NCBI GenBank assembly: GCA_018399075.1
Contig: CP073763.1
Span: 186,001-250,000, forward strand
DNA length: 64,000 bases
DNA from: Simkaniaceae bacterium
GTDB lineage: Bacteria; Chlamydiota; Chlamydiia; Chlamydiales; Simkaniaceae
Reading direction: 5' to 3'
The position numbers and the translations under genes are program-made. This document shows, one piece after another, positions 1 through 8,878 of the stretch (position 1 is its first letter; each line of letters begins with the position of its first letter). The notes under the pieces were generated by a model. The model saw only the letters and a list, made by a program, of their open reading frames with translations. It ran no database searches and was not told where the DNA came from.

Positions 1-20
1 AGAAAGGATAGGGGGAAGAA

Positions 21-1310
21 ATGAATCGCAAAAAGGGACATAAACTCACTGATCGTGTGGCATGCATTATTTTGGCAGGAGGCCAAGGAACCCGCCTCTT
101 TCCATTAACGCAACACCGAAGCAAACCTGCTGTCAATTTTGGGGGACGGTATCGGCTTGTCGATGTTCCGATTTCTAACTCTCTTAATTCCAATATGAAT
201 CATATTTTTGTTATCTCCCAATATTTTTCCTCAGCCCTAAATCAACATATTAAAGAGACCTTCCCTCTTGATCATTTTCAGGGGGGAAGCCTCACCCTCC
301 TTTGCCCTGAAGAACGTCCTGAAGGAAAAATCTGGTACGAAGGAACAGCTGACGCCGTTCGAAAAAATATCGATGAGTTAACTAAACTTCCGATTGATTA
401 TTTTCTTATCCTTTCTGGAGATCAGCTTTACAATATGGATCTTGAAGCAATGGTTCAGTTTGCTTATGATAAGGATGCTGATCTAACCATTGCTTCTCTC
501 CCCGTTGGGGAAGAGGTTGCCTCTCGCTTTGGACTCCTTAATATTGATAAAGAAGCGAATATCATTGATTTTCAAGAGAAACCGACTGATCCTGAAATCC
601 TTAAAAAGTTTGAGGTCCCTGATGATTTTGTCCATAGCCATGATGTTCACTGCGCTAATCCTCCTTGTTTTCTTGCCTCAATGGGTATCTATGTCTTTAA
701 GAAAGAAGTCCTCATTAATCTACTCAAAGAAGATCAAGGACATGACTTTGGAAAGCATATGATCCCCTACCAACTGAAAAAGGGGAAGGGAGCAGCCTTT
801 CTCTATCAAGGGTATTGGGAAGATATAGGAACGATCTCTTCCTACTATGAGGCAAATCTCTCTCTCACGACTAATGACCTAGGCCTTGATCTTTATAATG
901 AAATCCTTCCCATCTATGCCCATAATCACTACCTTCCAGGCGCACGCATCTCAAATACAACACTTAAAGATTCTATTGTTTGTGATGGCTCAGTGGTTGA
1001 GGGGAAAGAGGTGACACATAGCATCGTTGGGGTCCGTTCAGTCATAAAAAAAGGGACAATCATTAAGGATTCCATTCTCCTAGGGAATAAAACTTATACC
1101 GATGTCAAGGATGCCACCCTCCATTATACCATTGGTGAAAACTGCCATATCGAAAAAACAATCATCGATCTCGATGTTCACATTGGCAATAATGTCCATC
1201 TAACCAATAAGAAAAATCTTGAGACCTACGACGGCGAAGGAATCTATATTCGCGATGGGATCATTATTGTTACAAGTGGAACAACCCTTCCCGATGGCTT
1301 TGCTTTATAA
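21..1310 (+). CDS. glgC: Glucose-1-phosphate adenylyltransferase
   Basis: Makes ADP-glucose from glucose-1-phosphate and ATP, the committed step of bacterial glycogen synthesis in the cytoplasm. The 429-residue length fits the family. Near the N-terminus the nucleotide-binding loop GGQGTRLFPLT is followed by KPAVNFGG and a DVPISN segment. Further on come GTADAVR, the metal/product region LSGDQLYNMD, FQEKP and WEDIGTI. The C-terminal third has the hexapeptide-like beta-helix character of this family. A purine-rich GGGGGAAG stretch lies just before the ATG and supports the start. The next gene follows after 26 bases in the same direction, so the two may be cotranscribed. Glycogen genes are retained in most Chlamydiota. 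Identification is secure. Confidence 0.96.
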   Translation: MNRKKGHKLTDRVACIILAGGQGTRLFPLTQHRSKPAVNFGGRYRLVDVPISNSLNSNMNHIFVISQYFSSALNQHIKETFPLDHFQGGSLTLLCPEERPEGKIWYEGTADAVRKNIDELTKLPIDYFLILSGDQLYNMDLEAMVQFAYDKDADLTIASLPVGEEVASRFGLLNIDKEANIIDFQEKPTDPEILKKFEVPDDFVHSHDVHCANPPCFLASMGIYVFKKEVLINLLKEDQGHDFGKHMIPYQLKKGKGAAFLYQGYWEDIGTISSYYEANLSLTTNDLGLDLYNEILPIYAHNHYLPGARISNTTLKDSIVCDGSVVEGKEVTHSIVGVRSVIKKGTIIKDSILLGNKTYTDVKDATLHYTIGENCHIEKTIIDLDVHIGNNVHLTNKKNLETYDGEGIYIRDGIIIVTSGTTLPDGFAL

Positions 1311-1336
1311 ATGGTGATCCATTAACCTCAATAAAT

Positions 1337-2080
1337 ATGAAAATTTGGGCAATTGCTGATTTGCATCTTTGTTTTGGTGCTCCTGATAAAAGTATGGAGG
1401 TCTTTGGCCCTGCATGGGAAAACTATGTCGCACGCATCGAAGAAAACTGGAAAAAGATTATTCGTCCCGAGGATCTTGTTTTATTGGCAGGGGACATCAC
1501 CTGGGCGATGAAACTAGAAGAGGCGATGAAGGATCTCAATTGGATTGATGCTCTTCCAGGAACTAAGGTCATCCTAAAAGGAAACCATGATTACTGGTGG
1601 CCTTCGAATAAAAAGCTAGTAGAGGCTCTTCCTCCTTCCATCCATTTTGTGAATAATAGTGCCTATACAATTGGAGATATCACAATTGGTGGGAGTCGCC
1701 TTTGGGACACAAGTGAATATTCCTTTAGTGAATATATTACCTTTGTGGAAAGTCCCCTCGTTAAGGAAAAGAAAATCGATGAAAGGGAAGTCGAGCGGAT
1801 TTACAATCGAGAACTCGAGCGCCTCCGAGTAAGTCTTCAGCAACTGGACTCTAAGGCAAGCTATCGGATAGCAATGACTCACTATCCTCCAATTGGAGCG
1901 GATTTAAAGGAAACGCGCGCTTCAAAAATTCTAGAGGAATTTGGGATCAATGTCTGCGTTTTTGGGCATTTACACAATGTAAAAAAAGAGCGCCCACTTT
2001 TTGGGGAAAAAAATCAGATTATTTATCTTTTCACATCAGCAGATTATTTAGGCTTTGAACCTATACTGGTAAGAGGCTGA
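1337..2080 (+). CDS. Calcineurin-like metallophosphoesterase
   Basis: A 247-residue cytoplasmic phosphoesterase of the calcineurin-like superfamily. The metal-binding motifs appear in the normal order: DLHLCFG near residue 8, GDITWAM near 54, GNHDYWW near 81, THYPP near 181 and GHLHN near 210. The substrate cannot be read from the sequence. I recall a homologous phosphoesterase next to glgC in Chlamydia (the CT488 position), which supports the chlamydial assignment. The last 20 bases overlap the 3' end of the convergent gene. There is no signal peptide. Confidence 0.9.
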   Translation: MKIWAIADLHLCFGAPDKSMEVFGPAWENYVARIEENWKKIIRPEDLVLLAGDITWAMKLEEAMKDLNWIDALPGTKVILKGNHDYWWPSNKKLVEALPPSIHFVNNSAYTIGDITIGGSRLWDTSEYSFSEYITFVESPLVKEKKIDEREVERIYNRELERLRVSLQQLDSKASYRIAMTHYPPIGADLKETRASKILEEFGINVCVFGHLHNVKKERPLFGEKNQIIYLFTSADYLGFEPILVRG

Positions 2081-3047
2081 TAATCTCTTTTAACTGCGTT
2101 AAGATTTCATTTGGAGTGGTGATTTTCTCTTGTAGATTTTTCCCTTTTTGCTCCTCAAGAAGTTTTGTAACGATCTCTTCTTCTTTTTCTTTTTCAATCG
2201 CATTTAAATATTCTGCGGTGAGCATCAGGAGTTCACGTAAATCTTCTTCAGTTTCTACTTCTTCTAAGACTTGATAATAAGTTAAGCGAAAAAGTTCTGT
2301 TTCTTCAACATAGATGAGATAGTGAAGGGTTTCAAAGAGAAGATAAAGTTCAGGATTCTCTTTCAACGATCCCAAGAGGTGGTGAATCATGATTTTTCCC
2401 TCTTCGATGTCAGCCGCAGCAACAAGGCGTGCTTTCAGAAGATCGAACCATCTCGTATTATCAACATAAGGATAGAACCCATCCAGAAGCTCATTCGCAT
2501 ACTGGTCATTTTCAGCATCGATTTGGTGCGCAATATACTCGAAAATAAAGATTTCTAAATCATGGCAGGAATAGGTTGAAAAGAAGTGGTACCCTTCATG
2601 AGCCTTTCCACCCTCATCCACATTATCATCGAGAATTGCTTGGAAGCTTTCCAACGCCCCCTGTAGATCCTCTTCACATTCAATATCCCCTTTTTCATAC
2701 CGCTCAATAAGATGATCAAACTCATCAACAAATATCGATAGGGATTGTTTATGGGGAACTAAACGACGCCAAAGCTCAAAAACAGCAATGAAAACTTTCT
2801 CATGTTTTTCATAGTCTTCATCTAAATACAGGCAATCAGCTAAATCTTCTGGAGAATCACATTGTTCAACGTAAAGAAGAAAATTATCCCGATCAATAAA
2901 AATCTCCATTTGCTCAAGCCTCTTAAAAAGCTCTTCTTCAGAAAGAGTGCGGTAGTCTTCTACCTGCCACTCCTCTACTTCTAAAGAGGGGTTATTTTTA
3001 AGATTCATTTGGAGAAGATTGTAAAGGGCGCGTCCTTGATATGTCAT
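2061..3047 (-). CDS. Unknown acidic helical protein
   Basis: A 328-residue protein very rich in Glu and Asp, with no signal peptide or membrane segment. It reads as mostly alpha-helical, possibly a helical-repeat fold: repeated patterns of leucine, acidic residues and aromatics (for example FRLTYYQVLEEVETEEDL). I do not recognise the family and assign no function. It has its own promoter-like sequence upstream on the minus strand. Its 3' end overlaps the phosphoesterase gene by 20 bases in convergent orientation. Confidence 0.75.
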   Translation of the reverse strand: MTYQGRALYNLLQMNLKNNPSLEVEEWQVEDYRTLSEEELFKRLEQMEIFIDRDNFLLYVEQCDSPEDLADCLYLDEDYEKHEKVFIAVFELWRRLVPHKQSLSIFVDEFDHLIERYEKGDIECEEDLQGALESFQAILDDNVDEGGKAHEGYHFFSTYSCHDLEIFIFEYIAHQIDAENDQYANELLDGFYPYVDNTRWFDLLKARLVAAADIEEGKIMIHHLLGSLKENPELYLLFETLHYLIYVEETELFRLTYYQVLEEVETEEDLRELLMLTAEYLNAIEKEKEEEIVTKLLEEQKGKNLQEKITTPNEILTQLKEIISLLPV

Positions 3048-3080
3048 AGCATCTCAGTTCAAATAAACTCTATTGTATTA

Positions 3081-3109
3081 ATTCTACACCCCTTCAAGGA
3101 ATAAGTCAA
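3081..3109 (-). promoter_or_regulatory. Sigma-70-like promoter for the acidic helical protein
   Basis: On the minus strand TTGACT (positions 3109-3104) and TAGAAT (3086-3081) are separated by exactly 17 bases, each matching consensus at 5 of 6 positions. The predicted transcription start is about 30 bases upstream of the ATG at 3047. Read by eye only. Confidence 0.6.
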
Positions 3110-3163
3110 AGAATGGAATGGGTTCTACTGGGTTTTAATTAGAAACCATTTTATCCTATTGCT

Positions 3164-3691
3164 ATGACCTTACGAAAACGCCCTTTTATCTTAATTGAAG
3201 TCTTTATTGCCATTGCTCTATTAACCCTATGCGCCTTTCCCCTAATCAGCTCTTCCCTTAAATCCTATTCTTTTCAAAGAGCGCGCCTTCTTGAGCTTGA
3301 GCTTGAGCGTCAAGCGGAGCTTTACTTTTACAAGGTTCTTCATGACGTAGTCAATGGCCTCGAATTTGACTCGATTCCTTCTAAAACATCGACATGGACA
3401 GCTTTTAAAGCATTGGAACTTTCATTGGGGGAAATAAACACAACCTACTATCCGCACTACCATCTCTTTTACAGCCCTAAGAGTAAAAGTGAAACTCATA
3501 AAAAAGTTTGGTGCCATATTTGTTTTGCTACAAATAAAGATCGTTGCCCAAAAAAACCCTATAAGTTTGCTTTTTTAGTAAAAAAAGTAGCCGAAAATTC
3601 ATTAGATCCGCATGGTAACAATAAAGAAAAAAATTTAAAAAACCATGAAAGATCACCTGGCAACGTTCAAGCCCTTCGTAGCATCGAATGA
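3164..3691 (+). CDS. Pseudopilin-like protein (GspI-like)
   Basis: A 175-residue protein beginning with a short basic leader MTLRKRP, then FILIEVFIAIALL, which matches the type IV pilin/pseudopilin N-terminus with Glu at mature position +5 and a hydrophobic helix. The residue before the predicted cleavage is Pro rather than the usual Gly. The rest is poorly conserved and includes two C-x-x-C-like cysteines (WCHICF). Position before a GspJ-like and a GspK-like gene suggests a minor type II secretion pseudopilin. The C-terminal 47 bases overlap the start of the OPT transporter gene. The exact type (I rather than H) is inference. Confidence 0.7.
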   Translation: MTLRKRPFILIEVFIAIALLTLCAFPLISSSLKSYSFQRARLLELELERQAELYFYKVLHDVVNGLEFDSIPSKTSTWTAFKALELSLGEINTTYYPHYHLFYSPKSKSETHKKVWCHICFATNKDRCPKKPYKFAFLVKKVAENSLDPHGNNKEKNLKNHERSPGNVQALRSIE

Positions 3692-5510
3692 GAAACAAAA
3701 AGAGTTTTCGATCCGTGCTCTGATATTGGGCATTCTTTTGAGCTTAGTCTTTGCGATTGGCAATGCTTATTTAGGGCTTAAAGTAGGGATGACCATCTCG
3801 GCATCGATCCCAGCAGCAGTCCTTTCTATGGCAATTCTAAAGACCTTCTTTCGGAAGGTGGGAATATTAGAAAATAATATTGTTCAAACGGTTGCTTCTG
3901 TAGGAGAAGGACTAGCGGGAGGCGTGATTTTTACGATTCCTGCCCTCTTTTTACTTGGAGCGACTCCCTCCATTCCCCATATTTTTACCCTTGCCCTTTT
4001 AGGAGGAATCCTTGGCGTTCTCTTTATGATTCCCATGCGCCGTTATATTATTGTTCAAGAACATGGAATCCTCCCCTTTCCAGAAGGAACAGCATGCGCT
4101 GAAATTTTAAAGGCTGGGGAAAAAAGTGCCCCAGATGCTTCTTTGGCAATATGGGGCATAGTGATTGGAGGCGTTTATAAACTCCTCAATAGCGCCCTTT
4201 ATCTTTGGAATGAAACCGTCTCTTTTACGATTAAAAAATATCAAAACACTCTAATCAGCATGGATTGCACTCCGGCTCTTTTAGGGGTAGGCTATATTAT
4301 TGGCCCCCGTATTTCAGCCGTTCTTTTTACAGGAAGTGCTTTGGGATGGTGGGTCTTAATTCCCCTCATATCAAAATTTGGAGCAGGAGCCCCTCCGGTC
4401 TTCCCTTCAACAGTCCCGATTGAATCAATGACGGCAACTGATATTTGGTCAAATTACATCCGGTACATCGGTGCAGGCGCTGTCGCTGTTGGAGGACTCA
4501 TTACCCTCTTCAGGATTGCTCCAGTTATTTGGAAAACAATCATTGAAAGTTTTCGAGAGTTTTTTCATCTTTTACAATCAAAAACAAAAGATATTGAGCG
4601 AACGGATAAAGACATTTCCCTCTCATATCTCTTGTTGGGATCGATCGCAATCATTTTAGCCCTTTGGCTCATCCCTGGTTTTCATCTCAATATTGTGACC
4701 ATTGTTCTCCTTGTTATTTTAGGCTTTTTCTTTGTCGCAGTCACATCCATTACTGTGGGCCTGGTGGGAAGTTCTTCGAGCCCTGTCTCTGGAATGACAA
4801 TCACGACACTTTTGATTACCTGTATTGTCTTTTTAGCATTAGGATGGACCGATCGAGTTCACCTAATTGCAGCAATTACTATGGGTGCGGTTGCAAATGT
4901 TGCGATTGCAATGGCAGGAACCACATCGCAAGATTTGAAAACGGGCTTTCTTTTAGGAGCTACCCCACGCTCTCAACAGATTGCTGAAATTATTGGGTTG
5001 ATCCTTCCAGCTGCTGCGATTGGCTTTACACTTTATCTTCTAAATGATGCCTATGGCTTTGGAAGTACAAAACTTCCCGCTCCACAGGCCACACTAATGG
5101 CCCTCATTGCTAAAGGGGTGATCCAACAAGAACTCCCTGTTGTCTTAGTGCTCATCGGCATTGTCTTTGGCTTAATGATCCACTTTATGCGGGTTCCCGT
5201 TCTTCCCTTTGCGATTGGCCTTTACCTCCCTCTCTCTCTTAATTCTGCCATTATGGTTGGAGGTCTTGTGAATCTCGTAACCGAGCACTTTACACAGGAT
5301 AACCGAAGTATTCAAAGGGGCGTTCTCATCTCTTCAGGCCTTGTTGCTGGAGATGCTTGCATGGGTGTCCTTGTTGCCCTTCTTACCGTTATGAAAATTG
5401 TCCCAGCAAGTAAACCGGGATGGCTCAATGATTGGTTTTCAATCGGGTTCTTTCTCCTCCTTAGTCTTTGGATTGGCTTTACCTCTTACAGAAGAAAAAA
5501 AGCAGTCTAA
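3645..5510 (+). CDS. OPT family oligopeptide transporter
   Basis: A 621-residue polytopic inner-membrane protein of the oligopeptide transporter family, which imports short peptides or metal-chelate peptides by ion symport. After a short N-terminal FKPF segment come NAYLGLKVGMTISASIPAAV, EGLAGG, HGILPFPEGTACAE and VGSSSSPVSGMT, all typical of the bacterial OPT branch, spread over many hydrophobic helices. The start at 3645 lies inside the end of the upstream pseudopilin gene in another frame. I keep it because the residues before the first helix match the family pattern. It interrupts a run of pseudopilin genes, which is unusual. Peptide import fits an intracellular, amino-acid-dependent lifestyle. 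Confidence 0.93.
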   Translation: MKDHLATFKPFVASNEKQKEFSIRALILGILLSLVFAIGNAYLGLKVGMTISASIPAAVLSMAILKTFFRKVGILENNIVQTVASVGEGLAGGVIFTIPALFLLGATPSIPHIFTLALLGGILGVLFMIPMRRYIIVQEHGILPFPEGTACAEILKAGEKSAPDASLAIWGIVIGGVYKLLNSALYLWNETVSFTIKKYQNTLISMDCTPALLGVGYIIGPRISAVLFTGSALGWWVLIPLISKFGAGAPPVFPSTVPIESMTATDIWSNYIRYIGAGAVAVGGLITLFRIAPVIWKTIIESFREFFHLLQSKTKDIERTDKDISLSYLLLGSIAIILALWLIPGFHLNIVTIVLLVILGFFFVAVTSITVGLVGSSSSPVSGMTITTLLITCIVFLALGWTDRVHLIAAITMGAVANVAIAMAGTTSQDLKTGFLLGATPRSQQIAEIIGLILPAAAIGFTLYLLNDAYGFGSTKLPAPQATLMALIAKGVIQQELPVVLVLIGIVFGLMIHFMRVPVLPFAIGLYLPLSLNSAIMVGGLVNLVTEHFTQDNRSIQRGVLISSGLVAGDACMGVLVALLTVMKIVPASKPGWLNDWFSIGFFLLLSLWIGFTSYRRKKAV

Positions 5511-5537
5511 AACTTTTAGATCGTTTATATTCATTGT

Positions 5538-6125
5538 ATGAAAATGCGCAAGTATTCCTTTACGCTAATGGAAGTAATGATCGGCTTTGCCATTATTTCC
5601 CTTGTTCTCGGGATGATTTTTTCTTCCCTTTATCAAGAGACTCTTCTAAAGACAAAGATTGATAAAATGGAAAGGGTCGTTATGACCCATGTTGAGCTAC
5701 AGCAGTCTCTCGATAGAATTTTTGCAAATCTTATCCCTATAAGCCCTCAGAATACAAAAAGAACCCTTTATTCTTCTGAAGATACAAGCCCAAAACTTTG
5801 TATTTCTTTTGATAATGGAATTGATCCAGACCCTCTATTTTGTGATGAAGTAGAGGGGACTCTTTTAATAGAAAAGGGAAACTTTATCCTTAGACTGAGC
5901 GATGGAAAGCCTTATGAACGAACAATCATTTTAAAAGAAAAGGTCAATGATCTTTCTTTTGAATTTTTAACGAATTCAATAGTTGGGCTGGAGAGCCTTT
6001 CTTATTGGGATAAATCCATTAACTACCCGCCTTCCTTTGTTAAAATCACTCTTAATAGGAATGAGGATTACGTTTTTTGGATCAACCAGACAACCGAGGG
6101 AATTCCCCTGAGAGGTCGTAAATGA
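5538..6125 (+). CDS. Pseudopilin-like protein (GspJ-like)
   Basis: A 195-residue protein with leader MKMRKYS followed by FTLMEVMIGFAIISLVLGM, a classic class III signal sequence with Glu at +5, and Ser (not Gly) at -1. Predicted to insert in the inner membrane as a minor pseudopilin of type II secretion. The size and the ATGA overlap with the GspK-like gene downstream (6122) suggest the GspJ role. The body carries no motif I can name. Likely translated with its downstream neighbour. Confidence 0.7.
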   Translation: MKMRKYSFTLMEVMIGFAIISLVLGMIFSSLYQETLLKTKIDKMERVVMTHVELQQSLDRIFANLIPISPQNTKRTLYSSEDTSPKLCISFDNGIDPDPLFCDEVEGTLLIEKGNFILRLSDGKPYERTIILKEKVNDLSFEFLTNSIVGLESLSYWDKSINYPPSFVKITLNRNEDYVFWINQTTEGIPLRGRK

Positions 6126-7003
6126 ATCTCCTCCCTTTTGTCATGGTTATTATCATGGTTTTAAGTCTATTTTCCCTTTCTCAATTTGAAGGTGCCATAG
6201 CACAGAAAAAAGAAAACCAAATTTACCTTGCCTATTTTAGAGGGCTAAGGGAAACCCGAAATGAAAAAGAAAAAATTGCTTATGAAAGGACCCTTGTAAA
6301 AAAAGAGGGGGACCAAAAAAAATCCAATGAAAAATTAACCTCTCAACCCTCTCAGAACTACTTTCGCGAAAAACGAGTAGGTTGGGAAAAAGGAAAATTA
6401 AACCTCTCCTCATTGCTAAAGGAGCCTTATAAATACCCTGCTCTAGAGACTATTGTCATAGAGTATGTCAAGGATCTTTACAGCCATGCAGACTTTTTTC
6501 CTAAAAATGACAAGCATACTAAAGCGCTGATCAAAGCCCTCATCAAACAGTATAAAAAAGTAGATCCTTTGACTCCCTTCCATGAACTAACATTTAGTGA
6601 TTCAAACCTTCAAGATATCTTCTATAAAATGGTCAGAGGAACCCATACCTATGATCTTGAGATGAAAATAGGCTACCCCCCCTTTGGGGAGATGTTTACT
6701 TTTGAAAAGAGTGATCGCCCTCCTATGAACTATCACTATGCAAATCTTTCTTTCCTCTCTATTGTTTTTGGAGAAAAAATAACGAAGGATTTTGTCGAGC
6801 TAGAAAAAAAAGAACTCATTAGTGCGAAGAAAAAATGTCTTTCTCCGATTAAAAAACCAGAATTCGAAAGTTTATTGAGAAATCAAATGGTTGGCGAAAA
6901 AAACACTGTCTTAGAGCTCTTTGATTTTACCTATGAAGCCTCTAGCCAAAATCCTGCAAAGTACCTTGATACAAAAACACAGATTACAGTGAAAGTGCAG
7001 TAG
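6122..7003 (+). CDS. GspK-like pseudopilin
   Basis: A 293-residue protein starting with the N-terminal hydrophobic helix LLPFVMVIIMVLSLFSLSQF and then a large hydrophilic, Lys-rich domain. It lacks Glu at +5, as GspK proteins characteristically do, and is larger than the other pseudopilins, also as in GspK. It starts by ATGA overlap with the GspJ-like gene. In type II secretion, GspI, GspJ and GspK form the pseudopilus tip complex. The gene order I-like, J-like, K-like is the basis for the assignment. Sequence similarity alone would not settle it. The 3' end overlaps the convergent histidine kinase gene by 20 bases. Confidence 0.6.
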   Translation: MNLLPFVMVIIMVLSLFSLSQFEGAIAQKKENQIYLAYFRGLRETRNEKEKIAYERTLVKKEGDQKKSNEKLTSQPSQNYFREKRVGWEKGKLNLSSLLKEPYKYPALETIVIEYVKDLYSHADFFPKNDKHTKALIKALIKQYKKVDPLTPFHELTFSDSNLQDIFYKMVRGTHTYDLEMKIGYPPFGEMFTFEKSDRPPMNYHYANLSFLSIVFGEKITKDFVELEKKELISAKKKCLSPIKKPEFESLLRNQMVGEKNTVLELFDFTYEASSQNPAKYLDTKTQITVKVQ

Positions 7004-8150
7004 CTTTTTCAAACGTTAGAGTAAAAGTGGTCCCTTTTCCTACTGCTGAACTGACATCGATTTTAGCGTCGTGCTTAGAAACAATCGTCTTCACAATTGA
7101 AAGTCCGAGCCCTGCCCCACCAAGCTGGCGTGAATGAGACTTATTAATCGTATAAAATCGGTCGAAAATTTTCTCTAAGTCTTCACTCGGAATCCCCACA
7201 CCTCTGTCTGAAATCGTTAAAGCCGCACTTTCAAGGCAATCTTCAACTGTTATAGTTATCAAAGCTTCAGGGCTTGAATACTTCACAGCATTTTCTAAAA
7301 GATTCATGACAGCAAGCTCCAGAAGATCTGGATCACCATCAATAACAATCAGCTCGTGGTTATGAAGCGATTCAATTTGAATCTCTGGGTAAAGAGTTAA
7401 AAGGGTTTGGCTACAATTATCGACAAGACCCACTAAATCACATTCTTGCAGGCGTGCTTTGGGGAGATAGTCGAGGTCAGCTAATGTGAGGAGATTCTTT
7501 ACTAAGTTGTCCATCCGCTCACAATTTCTAACGATCTTTTCTGTAAAATCTTGAAGCATCACCTCAGATATTTCTGGAAGATCGTAAATCGTTTCAGCAA
7601 AACCTTTAATAATGGTAATCGGTGTTCGAAGTTCATGAGAAGCATTAGCGACAAAGTCTTTTCCAAGTTGTTCTTTTTGATAATGCTCATATCGATCAAT
7701 AAGAGTTGCTAAAACTCTTTTTCTAGCATCAAGAACACTCAGCTCTAAATGAGCAACACTTTTTTCGCCACTCACGGTTGTCGTTTGATTTATCCGCGTC
7801 TCTTTAAGAGTCTGAAAAAGAGTTTGATGTCCATTCATCATTGAATGATTAAAAAAGGGGCTACCTACAGAAATCCCAGGAATAATTTTTTTTCCTTTGT
7901 GATTCACTTCAAGAACCTTTCCCTCCCAGTCAAGAATAACAACCCCTTCCTGAAGCCCATCAATCAGCGAATGCCGGCTCCGGTTTTTTTTCCTTGAGGC
8001 AAACCTTTGAAAGAGTGCAGTAATTCCAAATAGGATTAAAAAGAGGAGCCATTCCCTAAATCGATAAAGGGATGGAGTAATAAAGCATAAACAACTTGCT
8101 ACGATCAACATCATTAAGGGGAAGAGGTAACGCTTTTTCATCCTTTGCAT
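6984..8150 (-). CDS. Sensor histidine kinase, PhoR-like
   Basis: A membrane sensor kinase of about 388 residues from the chosen ATG at 8150; the frame is open further upstream, but that part would overlap the thymidine kinase gene. Two hydrophobic N-terminal helices are followed by a PAS-like segment (DGLQEGVVILDWEGKVLEVN), the H-box ASHELRTPITIIKGFAE with the phospho-accepting His, the N-box LLENAVKYSSP, the G1 box DRGVGIP, an F-like segment (FDRFY) and G2 GLGLSIVK. All catalytic motifs are present. No response regulator is adjacent. The OmpR-type regulator at 41191 is the only complete candidate partner in the window. The 3' end overlaps the GspK-like gene. Confidence 0.93.
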   Translation of the reverse strand: MQRMKKRYLFPLMMLIVASCLCFITPSLYRFREWLLFLILFGITALFQRFASRKKNRSRHSLIDGLQEGVVILDWEGKVLEVNHKGKKIIPGISVGSPFFNHSMMNGHQTLFQTLKETRINQTTTVSGEKSVAHLELSVLDARKRVLATLIDRYEHYQKEQLGKDFVANASHELRTPITIIKGFAETIYDLPEISEVMLQDFTEKIVRNCERMDNLVKNLLTLADLDYLPKARLQECDLVGLVDNCSQTLLTLYPEIQIESLHNHELIVIDGDPDLLELAVMNLLENAVKYSSPEALITITVEDCLESAALTISDRGVGIPSEDLEKIFDRFYTINKSHSRQLGGAGLGLSIVKTIVSKHDAKIDVSSAVGKGTTFTLTFEKATALSL

Positions 8151-8187
8151 TGTAACAGGAAAAAAATAAAAAAAGAGGAAAATTGTT

Positions 8188-8218
8188 AGTGGATAAGGGT
8201 GGAATTTTTTTATCCACT
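8188..8218. promoter_or_regulatory. Inverted pair of DnaA-box-like sites
   Basis: AGTGGATAA (8188-8196) and TTATCCACT (8210-8218) are exact inverted copies separated by 13 bases. Each matches the DnaA-box consensus TTATCCACA at 8 of 9 positions. They sit in the short divergent gap between the histidine kinase and thymidine kinase genes, beside an A-rich tract. They could bind DnaA as a regulatory site, or act as a 9-bp hairpin. Confidence 0.4.
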
Positions 8219-8254
8219 TTGAGTACATTTGAAAAAAACTTCGGGATGACACTT

Positions 8255-8878
8255 ATGGCAAAGACATACTTTTATTATTCAGCTATGAATGCTGGGAAAA
8301 GCACCACTCTTCTTCAGTCCAGCTACAATTACAAAGAACGGGGAATGGAAACACTCCTTTTTGCTCCAAATTTTGACGATCGCTTTGGTGATCCTGCCAT
8401 CTATTCACGGATTGGTCTCAAACAAGAAGCCATTTTGTTCGATAAGGAATTTAATCTACTTGAATTTGTTGAAGAGAAAAAGAAAACAATCGATAATCTC
8501 CGTTGTATTTTGATCGATGAAGCCCACTTTTTAACAAAAGCTCAGGTTGCACAAGTCATAGCTATAACAAAACGCTTTGGCGTCGCAGCTCTTTGCTACG
8601 GCCTTCGCTCTGACTTTTTAGGAGAACCCTTTGAAGGAAGCAAGTATCTTCTTTCTTGGGCAGAAGAAATGATTGAGATTAAAACAATCTGTCATTGCGG
8701 TAGTAAAGCTACGATGAATATGAGAATCGATAACGAAGGAAATCCGGTTAGGAGTGGCTCACAAGTGCACATTGGGGGAAATGAAAGTTATTACTCTGTC
8801 TGTATGAAACACTTTATGGAAGAAGTGGGAGCTATTCAAGAATATGCGTTAACAGGAGCAAGCCATGTCAGCCATTAA
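8255..8878 (+). CDS. tdk: Thymidine kinase (type II, TK1-like)
   Basis: Phosphorylates thymidine to dTMP with ATP in the pyrimidine salvage pathway. The start at 8255 gives MAKTYFYYSAMNAGKSTTLL, which aligns closely with the start of Escherichia coli Tdk and gives the family length of 207 residues. An in-frame upstream extension is rejected. The P-loop is AMNAGKST, the Walker B region is ILIDEAHFL, and zinc ligands appear as CHCG and later CMKH. Thymidine kinase is, to my recollection, missing from Chlamydia trachomatis but found in environmental relatives. The downstream MFS gene overlaps by 14 bases and is probably cotranscribed. Confidence 0.96.
   Translation: MAKTYFYYSAMNAGKSTTLLQSSYNYKERGMETLLFAPNFDDRFGDPAIYSRIGLKQEAILFDKEFNLLEFVEEKKKTIDNLRCILIDEAHFLTKAQVAQVIAITKRFGVAALCYGLRSDFLGEPFEGSKYLLSWAEEMIEIKTICHCGSKATMNMRIDNEGNPVRSGSQVHIGGNESYYSVCMKHFMEEVGAIQEYALTGASHVSH

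Noticed and set aside
8150-8252. Longer start of the histidine kinase
   Set aside because: It would run across the DnaA-box pair and up to the tdk start, and the extra residues do not resemble kinase N-termini.
8150-8255. Replication origin
   Set aside because: Only two DnaA-box-like sites and no origin genes nearby; kept as a possible regulatory site.
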